This document shows positions 45,438 through 56,138 of a DNA stretch of 64,000 bases, in pieces. The stretch is taken from assembly GCA_029582165.1 (NCBI GenBank), contig CM055877.1:43101249-43165248 (forward strand), in the 5' to 3' direction. Source of the DNA: Portulaca oleracea. Lineage: Eukaryota > Streptophyta > Magnoliopsida > Caryophyllales > Portulacaceae. The notes under the pieces are model-generated. The model was not told where the DNA came from, made no database searches, and saw nothing but the letters and a program-made list of their open reading frames with translations. Positions within the stretch are counted from its first letter, which is position 1. Every line of letters begins with the position of its first letter. Position numbers and translations under genes: made by a program.

Positions 45438-47657
45438 CTAGTTCATGTTCCCTATCCTAAACTTCATCTTCCCACATTGTACATCAATGACACACCCTAC
45501 GGTAGCAAGAAAAAGTCTCCCCAAAATGATTTGGGTACGGCAATCCTCGGGCATATCAAGGATGACAAAATCAATCGGCACATAACAATCACCCACCTTA
45601 AGGGGAAAGTCCTCCAAAATACCCCTAGGGTACTTGATGGAACGATCCGCCATTTGCAATGACATAGTGGTTGGTCTCAACTCTCCTAGGTTCAACCGTT
45701 CATACAAAGAATAGGGCATTAAGCTAACACTAGAGCCCACATCACACAAAGCTCGGTCAACGGTTAAACTACCTAGGCCACATGGGATATTAAAGCTTCC
45801 CAGGTCCTTAAGCTTAGGAGTAAGCTTGTTAAGAACCACGGAACTACACTCTTCAGTCAATGCAACTTCCTCAATTTCATCAATTTTCCTCTTTTTAGAG
45901 AGGATTTCTTTCAAAAACTTTGCTTACAAAGGCATTTGAGATAAAGCATCCAAAAACGACACATTCATATTCAATTGCTTTAACATATTAAAGAACTTGC
46001 CGAATTTTGCATCGAATTTAGCCTTAGCGTATCTTTGAGGAAAAGGTAACGGTGGTTTGTAAACTCTAGAGGGAGATGAAGGTCGGGTTTCGGTGTTCTC
46101 TTTTGAAGGCTCACTCTCAAGGTGTTTCTCTCTCTCACTCTCATCAACTTTCTCACTAGGCTTCTCAACCTTTTTCTCAACCTCAACCCCCCCCCCCCCA
46201 TGCTTAGCATTTGGCAAGCTAGGTCCCTCATATTGTGTCCCACTCCTTAAAATAATGGCATTGCATTGGGCATTAGGGTTGGGAATGGGTTGTTCGGGAA
46301 GTGATCCCGGAGGAGGGGTGGAGGTACTAGCTTGAATAGCAATTTGGTTCTCAAGCATTCGATTGTGGGCACTCATAAGGTCAACTTTCGTAGCTAAGGC
46401 CTTAATCACCTCATCTTGTCTCCTTTGATGCTCGAGTTGCTGTTGTTGGTGTTGTTGTTAAGACAACATTAAAGCTTGTATCATGGCCTCTAGGTCAGGC
46501 TTTTGGGAAGCTTGTGGTGGAGGTGCTCGGGTTTGTCTTTGCCCTTGGGGTGGACCCATTTGGTTATTGTTCCGGTAAGAAAAGTTTGGATGGAACCTAA
46601 GACCGGGATTGTAAGTATTGGAAAAAGGGCCAAAGTTTTGCCTATTAGAAGGGTTACCAACGTAGTTAACCACTTCGGTCGATTCATTGCTAACCAACCC
46701 ACTAGTACAATTCAAGGTCTCATGCTCATATGATTGACACGACGCACATGGTTGGGGAAGGGGAGCATTCACATTCAGCATATCCATCTATTTAGTCATG
46801 GCATCCAACTTAGCATTCAACATAGAAATAGCATCAACATCGTACTTACCTCCCGTCCTCTTGGAACGAGGCTTTGACCACTGGTAGCTATTGATCGCCA
46901 TTTCCTCAATCAAAGTTTGAAGTTCCGCCACTGTTTTGGACATGATGTTGCCTCCCGCCGCCGCCAAGATGTTGGCCCTCAAGTTGTCATCCACCCCGTT
47001 GTAGAAAGCTTGTATCGGGACCCATGGTTCGAAACCATGGTGGGGTCATTGACGTAAGAGGTCCTTGAACCTCTCCCATGCTTCATAGAGGGACTCATCC
47101 GGCTCTTGGACAAATGTTGAAATTTAATTCCGGAGGCTCGTCAACTTGCTAGGAGGAAAGTACTTCGTCAAGAATACGCTAGCAAGTTGGTCAAAAGTGG
47201 TGATGGCGGAGCTTGATGGAAGAGAGTCCAACCACTCCCACGCCTTCCGTTCAAGTGAGAAGGGAAACAATCGCAGCTTGATTGCATCGGGCGTTGCACC
47301 ATTTGCCTTAAATGTCTCACATGCTTGGTTGAAGAGGCGAAGGTGTCGGTTGGGATCTTCATTGGGAAGGCCATGGAATGGGTTGGCCTTCACCAAATTG
47401 ATGAGTGAACTCCTCAGCTCGAACTCATTAGAGGCCACATTTGGAGGATTTATGGCTGAGGGTTGATTTGTGACGTTGGGCATCACATAAGAGCCAAGCG
47501 TGACTCTAGGCTCGCCGCCACCGCCAGACATGGCGTTCTTTCGCTTGGAGTTTTCTTCTTGCTTTCTCCGGGCGTGCTCTAACTTTTGCTTCTTCCGCCT
47601 GGAGCGAAAGGTTCTTTCGATTTCAGGATCAAACTCAAAGAGTGGAGCTTTTCGCAT
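45438..47657 (-). pseudogene. gag-protease of nested element, five in-frame stops
   Basis: A single frame runs from MRKAPLFEFDPEIE (start about 47657) through gag (NPFHGLPNEDPNRHLRLFNQ, AWEWLDSLP, KYFPPSKL), a CCHC knuckle at 46707-46748 (CASCQSYEHETLNC) and a protease domain at 45438-45914 with active-site block CDVGSSVSLMP. It is interrupted by stops at 47124, 47046, 46788, 46458 and 45924. Apart from these the frame is preserved for over 2.2 kb, so decay is recent and by substitution. The matching family is Athila/Tat gag-pro. Confidence 0.85.
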
Positions 47658-47764
47658 GCACGTAGAGTAAACCTGGCAAGACAAAAACAAAAACACCAAG
47701 GAAAATCAAAACAGAAAATAATTGACTTTGGCAACCTTAGGGTATTCGTTCAATGGCTGGCTAG

Positions 47765-47795
47765 GGACAAAGTCCCCGGCAACGGCGCTAAAAAC
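47765..47795 (-). other. Primer-binding site (tRNA-Asp type)
   Basis: The minus strand reads TAGCGCCGTTGCCGGGGACT a few bases after the 5' LTR, the standard PBS form of Athila/Tat elements. Confidence 0.8.
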
Positions 47796-47796
47796 T

Positions 47797-49251
47797 TGAT
47801 AAGCCGCAAGTGCACGGGTGAAATTTTAGCATGAATCAAGGTCGTTCCCACAGGGACTTTTCCTTTCAACGCACTGAACTAGCCTCCTAGTTGATTGTTA
47901 AGCCGATCGGGTTTTTGTTTGGAACAATCTAACTCTATTTCTTTTCACTACTAAAGACTAACAAACAAATATGCACACAATATACTTGGATTAAACAATA
48001 TGAAAAAGGCGTTCAGGGGATAAAACCTAAGTCACTCTATGAATCAAACAAGCGGATTGAACATGTATGTCACTAATTTGGTACATTTTAGGGTCGATAA
48101 TCACATAAATTACTTCGCAATGAGATTTTGCCACTAGAGCGAATTGCCAAGACAAACCAATCACCTACTTTCGTGGTTATTTTGATTTGATCAAGGTTAA
48201 ATATCTAATCATCCAATGACCCCTAATTATAAAGTCTTCTATGTCTAGTTCACTTCATAACTAGTTTAATCCTAAGGGTTCCGATTATCGAATTTCTCCG
48301 TTCGGTACTTCACTCAACAATCTAATTCCATATTCTTGATGGCCAGTCAAAAACAATGACATACATAATCAAAGGTTAAATAAAATGCATTCAAACTAGA
48401 TTAATAAACTTGTTCAATCCAACAAAACTCAATTCATAAGAGAAACTAATAAGGGTTTATCCCCTAAACTTATGAAAACTACTCACTACTCATGTTCGAT
48501 TCACTAAACATATGAAATTCTATACTAAAATGCATGGAAATCTAAAGAAGGAGGAATAAACCGAGTGTTGAATCAATCCTTGCTTGATTGGTGATCGGTG
48601 GGGACTTTTGCTCCTCCACTTCAATGGATTCTTGCAAGATAATCTTCAAACTCCAATGCACTCTTCCTCTTCACAATGGATGAATGTGGATGGAAATAAG
48701 GACTAAAGGATTGATGAATATGATGATGAATTAGGGTTAGGTTATGGAATGGAGGATGGTAGGATGATGATTGCTCCCAAAGACAGCCGGAAATCACAAT
48801 AATATAGGCAAATTCCAACTTGAAACCGCCGGAAACGAAAAGACGCAGGCGACACGGACCGCGCCAGGGGTGACACGGACCGTGCCCCCCTAGGCACTAC
48901 CCGTGTCGCTACACTGCACAAATTTCCAAACTTTCTGGTCATAGGCACTACCCGCATTTTGAAACCACCCGTGTCACTGCAGACTCGGGCCTAGGAGCTG
49001 TTTGGGCCATTGTTTGGGCCTTGGGTGATCCAACTTCACACTTCTTGGTCCTTTATGCACACAACTTGGATCTACACTTGATTTTTGGATCGGTTTACAT
49101 CAATTCTTCACAAATTTCCTACAAAACTCACCAAACTCCAAACCAAGCGTAATATGGGAAATTCGGGCATAAAATAATACAATCACATTAAATATTCCCC
49201 AAATTCTCATCAAAACAACCAAGTTCTCATATATACAAGAAGCATTTATCA
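47797..49251 (-). repeat. 5' LTR of nested element (1455 bp)
   Basis: Begins at 49251 on the minus strand. It carries CACGGACCGTG at 48874-48884 and a TATA-like site near 48799-48806. A short deletion/rearrangement near 48955 distinguishes it from the other LTR. Confidence 0.95.
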
Positions 49252-49256
49252 AGTTA

Positions 49257-49846
49257 TGATCTGGAGCCTTCCACTTTCATGTTTGACGTTCTTTTGAATG
49301 ATGTACCTTTGTCTTTTGATGTTGATAGTTCTTCTAGTGAGTCTGATATTGATGAAGATGAAGATGTGCCTGTTTGTGATGTTGGGAGTGTTATGAAGTG
49401 GTCTAACCCTGCTTTTCCTTTTCACCCAGTGATGATTATGATGAGTATTTGGATGAAAGTTGTGATTTGGAATCTGTGTTTGATGAAAATTGCATGGAAA
49501 TTGAGATTGAATCATTGTTTGCATCCAAGTGTTCACATGAGCATGTTCAGGAATGTGTTGTATTGTTCCCTCCTGTTGATTTGCATATGCAATCTCCATT
49601 TATAAGTCAATGGGAGGACCCTTTTGTCCTGTCTCACTTCACCATGCCTAGGAAAGTCTTGCGCATTCATGTAGTTCGTTCTTTCTCTGACTTTTCTAAG
49701 GCATTTGATAAACTGTTAAGAGCACTAATGTTTGTTGATGTGCTATTGCGAGTGTGCTCTTACCACCATCATTCTGAGATGCATGAAAGGATGCATGATT
49801 TGTTACTCCGGGCGTTGAATGGTTCTGACTTGGTGCCGATATCATG
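49257..49846 (+). pseudogene. Acidic ORF of outer element, 3' part
   Basis: This continues the reading frame of 38164-38780 directly after the AGTTA target duplication (DIDEDEDVPVCDVGS). After one frame change near 49430 it runs on through 49449-49847 (MDESCDLESVFDENC, VLLRVCSYHHHSEMHERMHD). Frame continuity across the insertion shows the ORF was intact or nearly so before the nested element arrived. The function is unknown. Confidence 0.6.
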
Positions 49847-49847
49847 A

Positions 49848-51832
49848 GGTGAGAAGGAGTGAATTTCTTGATAAGATGCCTTCGAGGTAATATTCTTCCT
49901 CACCTTTTGTGTACAATTAGTGAGTGACTTTCTTTTCTTCTTTTATTTTCTTTTTGTGTGTGTCTTTTTCTTTTATTTTGGGGTGCTTTCTTACCTACTT
50001 CTGTTTCCATTTGAGGACGCGGCAACCTCTTTGTGTTGGAGTGGGAGGGTAGTTTGCATTCCAGTTTTCGAGTCTAATAAAAAAAAAAGAGTCGTTTTGT
50101 AAATAATTTAGTTTCTTAATTCTTTAGTCCTGAGTGTCTTGTATAGTTTGTTTTTCTTTTTGATCTTGCATGTGAACCATCACATAGTATGTTTTTCTTG
50201 TTTATTTCTAACCTATTGTGTGATGTTCGTTGGATCGCGGATTGAGTGCTTTTAATTGAAGATCTTGAGGTAACTTCTTTCCGCCCTCTCTTTATGTGAA
50301 TATATCATTGATCCATGATGCATGCTTGATTTTCTTTTTGGGTGTCGAACCCCTTGATTGTGATTTTTGGGATTATCTTGTTGTTGGAGTCGTGTGGGCT
50401 CGGGTCGCCACCGCTTTTTATGTGATAAGCGTTTTGTATATATGTTTTTCTTAGTTTTCTACCTTACTTGTGACACCCTTCTCACGATGGAGACATTGTG
50501 ATGTTTTGTGTTGGAGTGGGGGTGATATCTTCCATTTGTCATGGGTAGATCACCTAGTTTTTGAGTCTTTTGTTTTCGTTTTTCGTAGTTTGTGTCTAAA
50601 ATTTTGAAAATGTTTGTGTGAAAAAGGAGAAAAAAGGGAGTGAAAAAGCTTTTTTGTTTTTCGTTTTGTTTTGTTTTTGCTTCGTTTCTTGGATTTTGTT
50701 GTCAAAATTGGGAAGTTGTTCTTAATCTTCTTTAAAAAAAAAAACCAGTTTGAGCATTTTCGACCCTATCTTGAGCGATTGTCATGACTTACTTAATTAG
50801 ATTCCCTTCATTGAGTGTCTAGCGAGGTCCCTGATTTCTTTTCACGTTCTGGTTGAAATTGGGAGATTCTAGGGATTCATATTCGAGCTTGTTTTCTAAG
50901 AAGGAAAAAAAAGAAAAAAAAAGAGAAGCAAAAGCAAAAGAAAGAAAAAGAAAGTAAAGTTAAATAAATGAATTAATTGGTTCGTGTCGGTCGAACGACA
51001 TTAACCAGCATAAAGCTAGTCCACCTACATGGGACCGGTATTCGCGGTACGACGCTGATACCCCTTAAGCCTCCTTCTATATCGCTTTGCGACGGAGAGG
51101 TGAATGGAAAGGCCTGTGTTGGGAGGGTAAACCCCGCATTATGGGCCGTTGCAATTCCCGCAAAACTAGCCCGGCCTAATAAACTAAATTGAAAATGTTG
51201 GAAAACCCAACCCAAAAAGAAAGAAAGTTAAGTGTTAATAAAGTGAGGGGCCTATACTTGCATCACCTGCGACCCTCACCAAGCCAAGGGCGACCAAATG
51301 TAGGGGAGGGCAACTCTTTGTTTTTTTTGTTTTTTTTGTTCATTCCTAAATGAGCTCGAGTGTGAGTTTTTGGGGTCAAATCGAAATCAGTTAGAACCCA
51401 CTAAGCACTACGCACATGGGATTTAGCTTTATATAAGGTGTCGGGGATCGAAAACCTTTAAGATTGTCATTTGTTTGAGTTAGGTGTATTGGAGATGCTC
51501 ATAACGGTTCCTTTTGGAGGATTAATATCGTTTTTCTTGTTTGCGATAACTTGATTTTGAAACAAGCAGTTTTCCATTTCTTTCTTTTCAAACTTGTTTT
51601 GTTTTTCACTTTCCCTCTCTCCTTTTCTTGGGTTTTTGTGGGTATAGTTGCTATAAACCTTCACGAGACATACCTCGTCCACCCGGGTTGCCGGGGGTTT
51701 AAAGGGTTTGATGCATGTGCTAAATGCATCCGCGATTCCTGCGAAAGTAAGTTAGGGTTTTTAGTTTCTTTTTCTAATCCTTTTCTTTGTTTTTAGTTTG
51801 CTCGGGGCGAGCAAACCCTTGTGTTGGAGTGT
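49848..51832 (+). other. 3' non-coding region of outer element
   Basis: There is no long ORF. It contains three copies of TTGTGTTGGAGTG (about 50030, 50507 and 51820), the last directly before the 3' LTR as a polypurine-tract-like site. It also has a GC-richer block at 50990-51180 and T-rich runs. Confidence 0.6.
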
Positions 51833-52702
51833 TGTTCGGTCTCGTTTCGAGCCGAATTTTATCTCTTTTATAGGGTGTTTTTGTTTATTTTAGCCCTTTG
51901 TATATATTAGATGTGATGAATTGGCGTTTTGTAGGAAAATAAAGAGTTAGAAGAAGTTTGAGCTTAGTTGAAGGTTTTTAGGGAATCCCGAGCGACTTTC
52001 CGAGTCAAGCCAAGTCAACCCGAGCTGAGAACCGAGGCGAACCCGACCCGGAAGTCCATTTCCATTTTCTGGCGTAAAACAGGGGAATGACATAGACTCA
52101 AGACTCGCCCGAGTCACCCCTGTCACGCCCGTGACAGTGTTCTGGGCATCGGAGACGTCGGCCAAGACAAAGGACGTCACGCCCGTGACCTCTGCCGTTG
52201 TGCCCGCGACGTGCTACGGGAGAAGAAAGGGCCAACGAACAGACGGCAGAATCGCTCGAGTGACCGCTCTGACTCGCGAGTCAGGTCCCTGTCGCGCCCG
52301 CGACATACAGGGTGACGCCCGCGACCCCTACTGAGCAGCGACGGATGACAATGCGGCAGAATGCTGACTCGTCCGCGACCCTTGGTGACTCGCCCAAGTC
52401 ACCCGATTCTGCGGAAACTGCTACGCGCGTGCTGCGATTAAGATCTTAGGGTTTTGGGTTTCGTTTCTCCTTCTTCTATAAATACCCAATGTAATTCAGA
52501 CCTAATTACCTTAGTTTTTATCAATTAGCCTAGGTAGTTTAGGAGTAGGATTAGATTAGATTTAATTGTTTTCTTTAATTGCTTTTTTTAATTGCTTTCT
52601 TTAATTGTTCTTCAAGTTTTCTCCATTGTTCTTCAAGCTTTCTTCAAGTTTTCTTGCAATTGTTATTAAACTCTTCTTTCAAGCATTCTCATTGAAGTTT
52701 TA

Positions 52703-52754
<52 letters not shown>

Positions 52755-53211
52755 TCTCCATTGATGTTGATTTCAAAAGCTTTCTAGGGTTAGCCACATC
52801 AAATCCACTTTTTAGTGGGGAGGAGGGTCAAGGAATTCCAATTCTACTTCCTAGTGAGAATTTGGGGGATCCTTGGTAATCCAATCCACAATTTCTTGTT
52901 TGTTCGGGGGAAATTGCAAAGGTAAAATGAAGATTAGAAGATTTGGTCATCAAAGGTATAATTTCTTGTCTCTAATTTCATTGTTCATTCTAGTTTCATT
53001 CCTTGCTTTATTTGCTTTATTTGATTTCATGCTCTTAAGTGCTTTCTTTGATTTATGCCTAGGTTAGATTTAATTGCTTTATTTACATTATTTATTGCTT
53101 TCCGCATTGTGAAAACCCCCAACACAAACCGATTTCCTAAATCAAGCCTAAACACCCATCCTCGTGGATCGACAACCCTTACCATAAAACCACAAAAATT
53201 ACAACCGATCA
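51833..53211 (+). repeat. 3' LTR of outer element (1379 bp)
   Basis: TGTTCGG start and CCGATCA end. Dyads include 52102 GACTCGCCCGAGTC, 52122 and 52176 GTCACGCCCGTGAC, GACTCGCGAGTC near 52272 and 52384 GGTGACTCGCCCAAGTCACC. It differs from the 5' LTR by scattered substitutions and a ~31-bp indel. Confidence 0.93.
52706..52753. repeat. (CT)n microsatellite in 3' LTR
   Basis: Uninterrupted CT run, shorter than in the 5' LTR. Confidence 0.95.
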
Positions 53212-53473
53212 ATCATTTTCAACCTAAACTAGTTTCTCACATTAATTTGCACAATTTGAATCAACAATTGATTCTAAAAGGAAAATGAACCTTCCTAGCC
53301 TAGCTTAGGGGTGGTTCAACACATCTATGACATGGTGCAAGGTCGTGGAACAAAATGTAAGCCAACATTATCCTTCCTTAAGAAGATATGCAAGTGAAGT
53401 CATACACTTGTACATTGATAGTAGGTAGACTGGTGTATACAGTGTGTTGGATTGTTTGGATGGCTTCTTGGAT

Positions 53474-54025
53474 TCGGATGGAGTAAATTATGTTTACCCT
53501 ACCTGATATTTGTGGTAATAATTTTTGCACATCCGATATTTGTGAAATAATTTTCACCTTACCTGACATTAAGTTTTTATAAATTTAAACCTCCTAAGAT
53601 ATTTTATAATTGATTTTTGTTGGTTTTCCGACGTAACATTAAAAGATAAATATGAATTGACATTTTTACCCTTAATATTGATTCATATGGCATTAACCAG
53701 GGAGTGCTGAAGAAGAGGAGTGTGAGTGGAATCGACTATTGGTGTTTTCTATTAGGAGTTTTGATACACCTTTTTCCATACAAAACAATGAAAGGGTCAT
53801 TTAAGTCATTTACTTCTCAATATTATGGGCAGCATGGTACATTTACATAGTCATATAGGGGCATTATTGTATTTTCTCATTTCCAATGAGAAATAACCGG
53901 ATTTTGCCACTAAAAATCACTTTTACTTAATGTCAAGTAAGGTGAAAATTATTTCACAAATGTTGGGTGTGCAAGAATTATTACCACAAATGTCCGCTTG
54001 TCAGGTAGGGTAAATGAAATTACTC
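53474..54025. mobile_element. Foldback MITE (~550 bp)
   Basis: Arms of about 100 bp are inverted copies (GAGTAAATTATGTTTACCCTACCT, cited in part; ACCTGACATTAAG / CTTAATGTCAAGTAAGG). The 9-mer TTCTTGGAT flanks at 53465-53473 and 54026-54034, a likely target duplication with about 7 extra bases at the left end. Arms contain two ~30-bp subrepeats (GATATTTGTGGTAATAATTT, GATATTTGTGAAATAATTT). Confidence 0.75.
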
Positions 54026-54610
54026 TTCTTGGATGTCCAATGGGCAAGGTTGGACCATAGTTTTGATTGTTAACAATGGTGAGATGGTCCCCATCAAAGA
54101 AATAGAGTATTTTTTTGGGGATGGGGATGCCATAGCGTCCCTCCCCCGGCCCAATCTCCCCATAATTCCGCCCTGTCGGTAGTAATATTTGGGATAACGT
54201 TGAGCATTTTAATTCAATAAAAAATCTAGGTTAACAATATTAGCGTTAGATAAGCTAGTGTTTTAAGTAACATTTTCTGAATAATTAAAGTTAACGTTTA
54301 GCATATGTAGTGTTTCATATTTTTTTAATCAAAAGACATCATTTGTAAATTATATCTTTGTATGTTATCCATATCCGTTCATGTTAACTTATTTAGTCAA
54401 CTAATCTAATCCCTAAATTTACCAAACCAAATTTTCATTTGAAAACTTATTCGCTAATCACTACTTAAAAATTGTTATTCACTACCTAAATCATTATCAA
54501 CTATATAAATTACTCATTTTGCTGAACAAGACCTAAATAATTCTTTTTAAGTTTAAACATTGACGAAATACCTAGATTTGGGTCCCATTACTCAAAAAGC
54601 ATATATTTAA

Positions 54611-55210
54611 GGGTTCTTGGATGATATAATACCGACCTTTGGGGGTGTTGGATCGTTATATACCAACTTTTACTATTGGACAACAATATCCCTGACCTTT
54701 ATATCTAGGTGGCATTATTATACCAACAGTAACTAAGGGGGTAGTGAACCGGTCTCCATGCGCGCTAACGTGGCTGGCGAAGGGAAAAAGACTATCCCAA
54801 GCCAATTTCATTAACCCCTTAGTTTTTCTCACTAACCGACATTACAAGACATTGGTTGGTTGTGTTACACATCAATACGAAGACCGATTCACCACCCCCT
54901 TAGTCATTGTGTTAGGGTTGATTGTTTTTTAAAACGGGGATTAGTGAGAAAATGGAGGGGCTAACGGGGTTATTGAGCAAGGGTCGATTATTTTCCCTCC
55001 GCCTGTTACGTCAAAATCGAGACCAGTTAACCAGTCACCGCCCCCTTAATTACTGTTGGTATAATAATCTCACCTAAGTATAAAGTTCAGGGATATTGCT
55101 GTCCAATAGTAAAGGTCGATATATTACAATCCAATATCCCAAAATGTCAGTATATTGTCATCCAATATATTGATGTATTATTTTTCAATATATTGATGTG
55201 TTTTGAACCC
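54611..55210. mobile_element. Foldback element (600 bp) between imperfect 24-bp direct repeats
   Basis: TIRs GGGTTC...GAACCC. Arms of ~150 bp with four subrepeats of TTGGA / ATAATACC / ACCTTT type. Flanked by 24-bp sequences at 54587-54610 and 55212-55235 that match at 22 of 24 positions. No 9-bp duplication. Confidence 0.75.
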
Positions 55211-55235
55211 AATTTCTCAAAAAGCAAATATTTAA

Positions 55236-55873
55236 CGTTCGTCTCAATTGTTTCTCAAGCAAATTAGTTTTGTGGATCAATTGTTGTTATTAGCAGTATT
55301 TGGTAAAATTGAATGCTTGTGAAGGTAATATTTATAAAATTCCACATACTGCCGTTTGATTTCTATAGAAAAACAAAAAGATACTAACTAAAATTCTATT
55401 GTGATCTACAATCAAATTATAATTCATATTTGCCAAAAGACTTAACATTATTATGTAAATTAATCGTATTTTACATGAATAAAGTATTATATTATCATGT
55501 AAATTAATGATAACTTGATTGTCTATTAGAATAATTTTTTGATAGAAATAAAATTGAATTATAAAGTTGTAATGACATGCAATTTTTTGTTGCTGCATAA
55601 TTAATTCAAACGAAATGTGGACTAGAACTTAAAGAGTAAAAATGAATGTGTATATAACAATTAAGCAATTACATTTTAGTGTTGTACAATAGTTATCATA
55701 ACGGCCAAATTGCAAAGACTAAACATTAGGAGTGAAAAAGGTATAGCAAACAAAATAAGCAAGCATATTGACTTAGCCAAATAGTGAAATAACTTGGAAG
55801 CAAGAAATATTGAATGGGGCATTTATTTTAAATTTTGAAAAACCCATTAGGGGAAAAGAAAAGGGAAATGTTA
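55236..55873. other. 3' flank of PIP5K gene, AT-rich
   Basis: AT-rich DNA, probably including the PIP5K 3' UTR near 55800-55873. No other element seen. Confidence 0.4.
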
Positions 55874-56138
55874 TCAAGTTGTTGGGAAAACTTGTTGAAT
55901 GAAGTTTAAGAAGCGTTGAGAGTAAAATGTAGGATCAACTGCTGATATAGAGACGGAATCAAATTGAAGGGACTTGTAAGCGTGTTCGATCTTCTTGCTC
56001 ATGTTGTACTCCTGAAGTATGTCAATGATTCCCAGGTACAACACCACATCGTATGCCTCATCGAATCTTCTTGACTCCTGCTTTCGTCTTTTACGTTCCG
56101 CTCTAGACGGCATGTTCACCCCCAGATGGATTCGGAGC
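55874..56138 (-). CDS. PIP5K9: PIP5K9-like terminal exon
   Basis: 265 nt from acceptor CTTTGTAG to the stop at 55874-55876. It encodes the end of the lipid-kinase domain, including the LGIID metal site and the dibasic activation loop ([10 protein letters not shown]). The C-terminus is FIQQVFPTT, close to the family's usual end. No defects seen. Confidence 0.85.

Larger units (their letters stand above)
38781..49251 (-). mobile_element. Nested Athila-like LTR retrotransposon lacking pol (10,471 bp)
   Basis: LTRs at 38781-40248 and 47797-49251 (TGATAAG...CTTATCA) and a perfect 5-bp duplication AGTTA (38776-38780, 49252-49256). It is transcribed on the minus strand. The PBS next to the right-hand LTR reads GCGCCGTTGCCGGGGACTT on the minus strand (tRNA-Asp type). 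The PPT-like GGGGGATTTT adjoins the left-hand LTR. The order is LTR, PBS, gag, protease, short spacer ORF, long leader, Athila ORF1-like protein, LTR. No RT, RNaseH or integrase motif was found, so it depends on a helper. Confidence 0.95.
36114..53211 (+). mobile_element. Complete LTR retrotransposon, TGTTCGG family, with a nested element
   Basis: 5' LTR 36114-37464 and 3' LTR 51833-53211 in the same orientation. They are flanked by the perfect 5-bp duplication ATCAT (36109-36113, 53212-53216). The primer-binding site after the 5' LTR (TGGCACCGTTGCGGGGA, 37466-37482) is a tRNA-Asp type used by Athila/Tat elements. Without the nested insertion it is about 6.6 kb and encodes only a gag-like protein with a zinc knuckle and an acidic ORF. 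No protease, RT or integrase was found, so it is a non-autonomous (LARD/TR-GAG-like) element. Confidence 0.93.

Noticed and set aside
36457..52189. Apparent compensatory change between 5' LTR GTCGCGCCCGCGAC (36457) and 3' LTR GTCACGCCCGTGAC (52176)
   Set aside because: Aligning the right flank shows that the 5' site corresponds partly to a second 3' LTR site, with ~31 bp deleted. This pair is not evidence of covariation.
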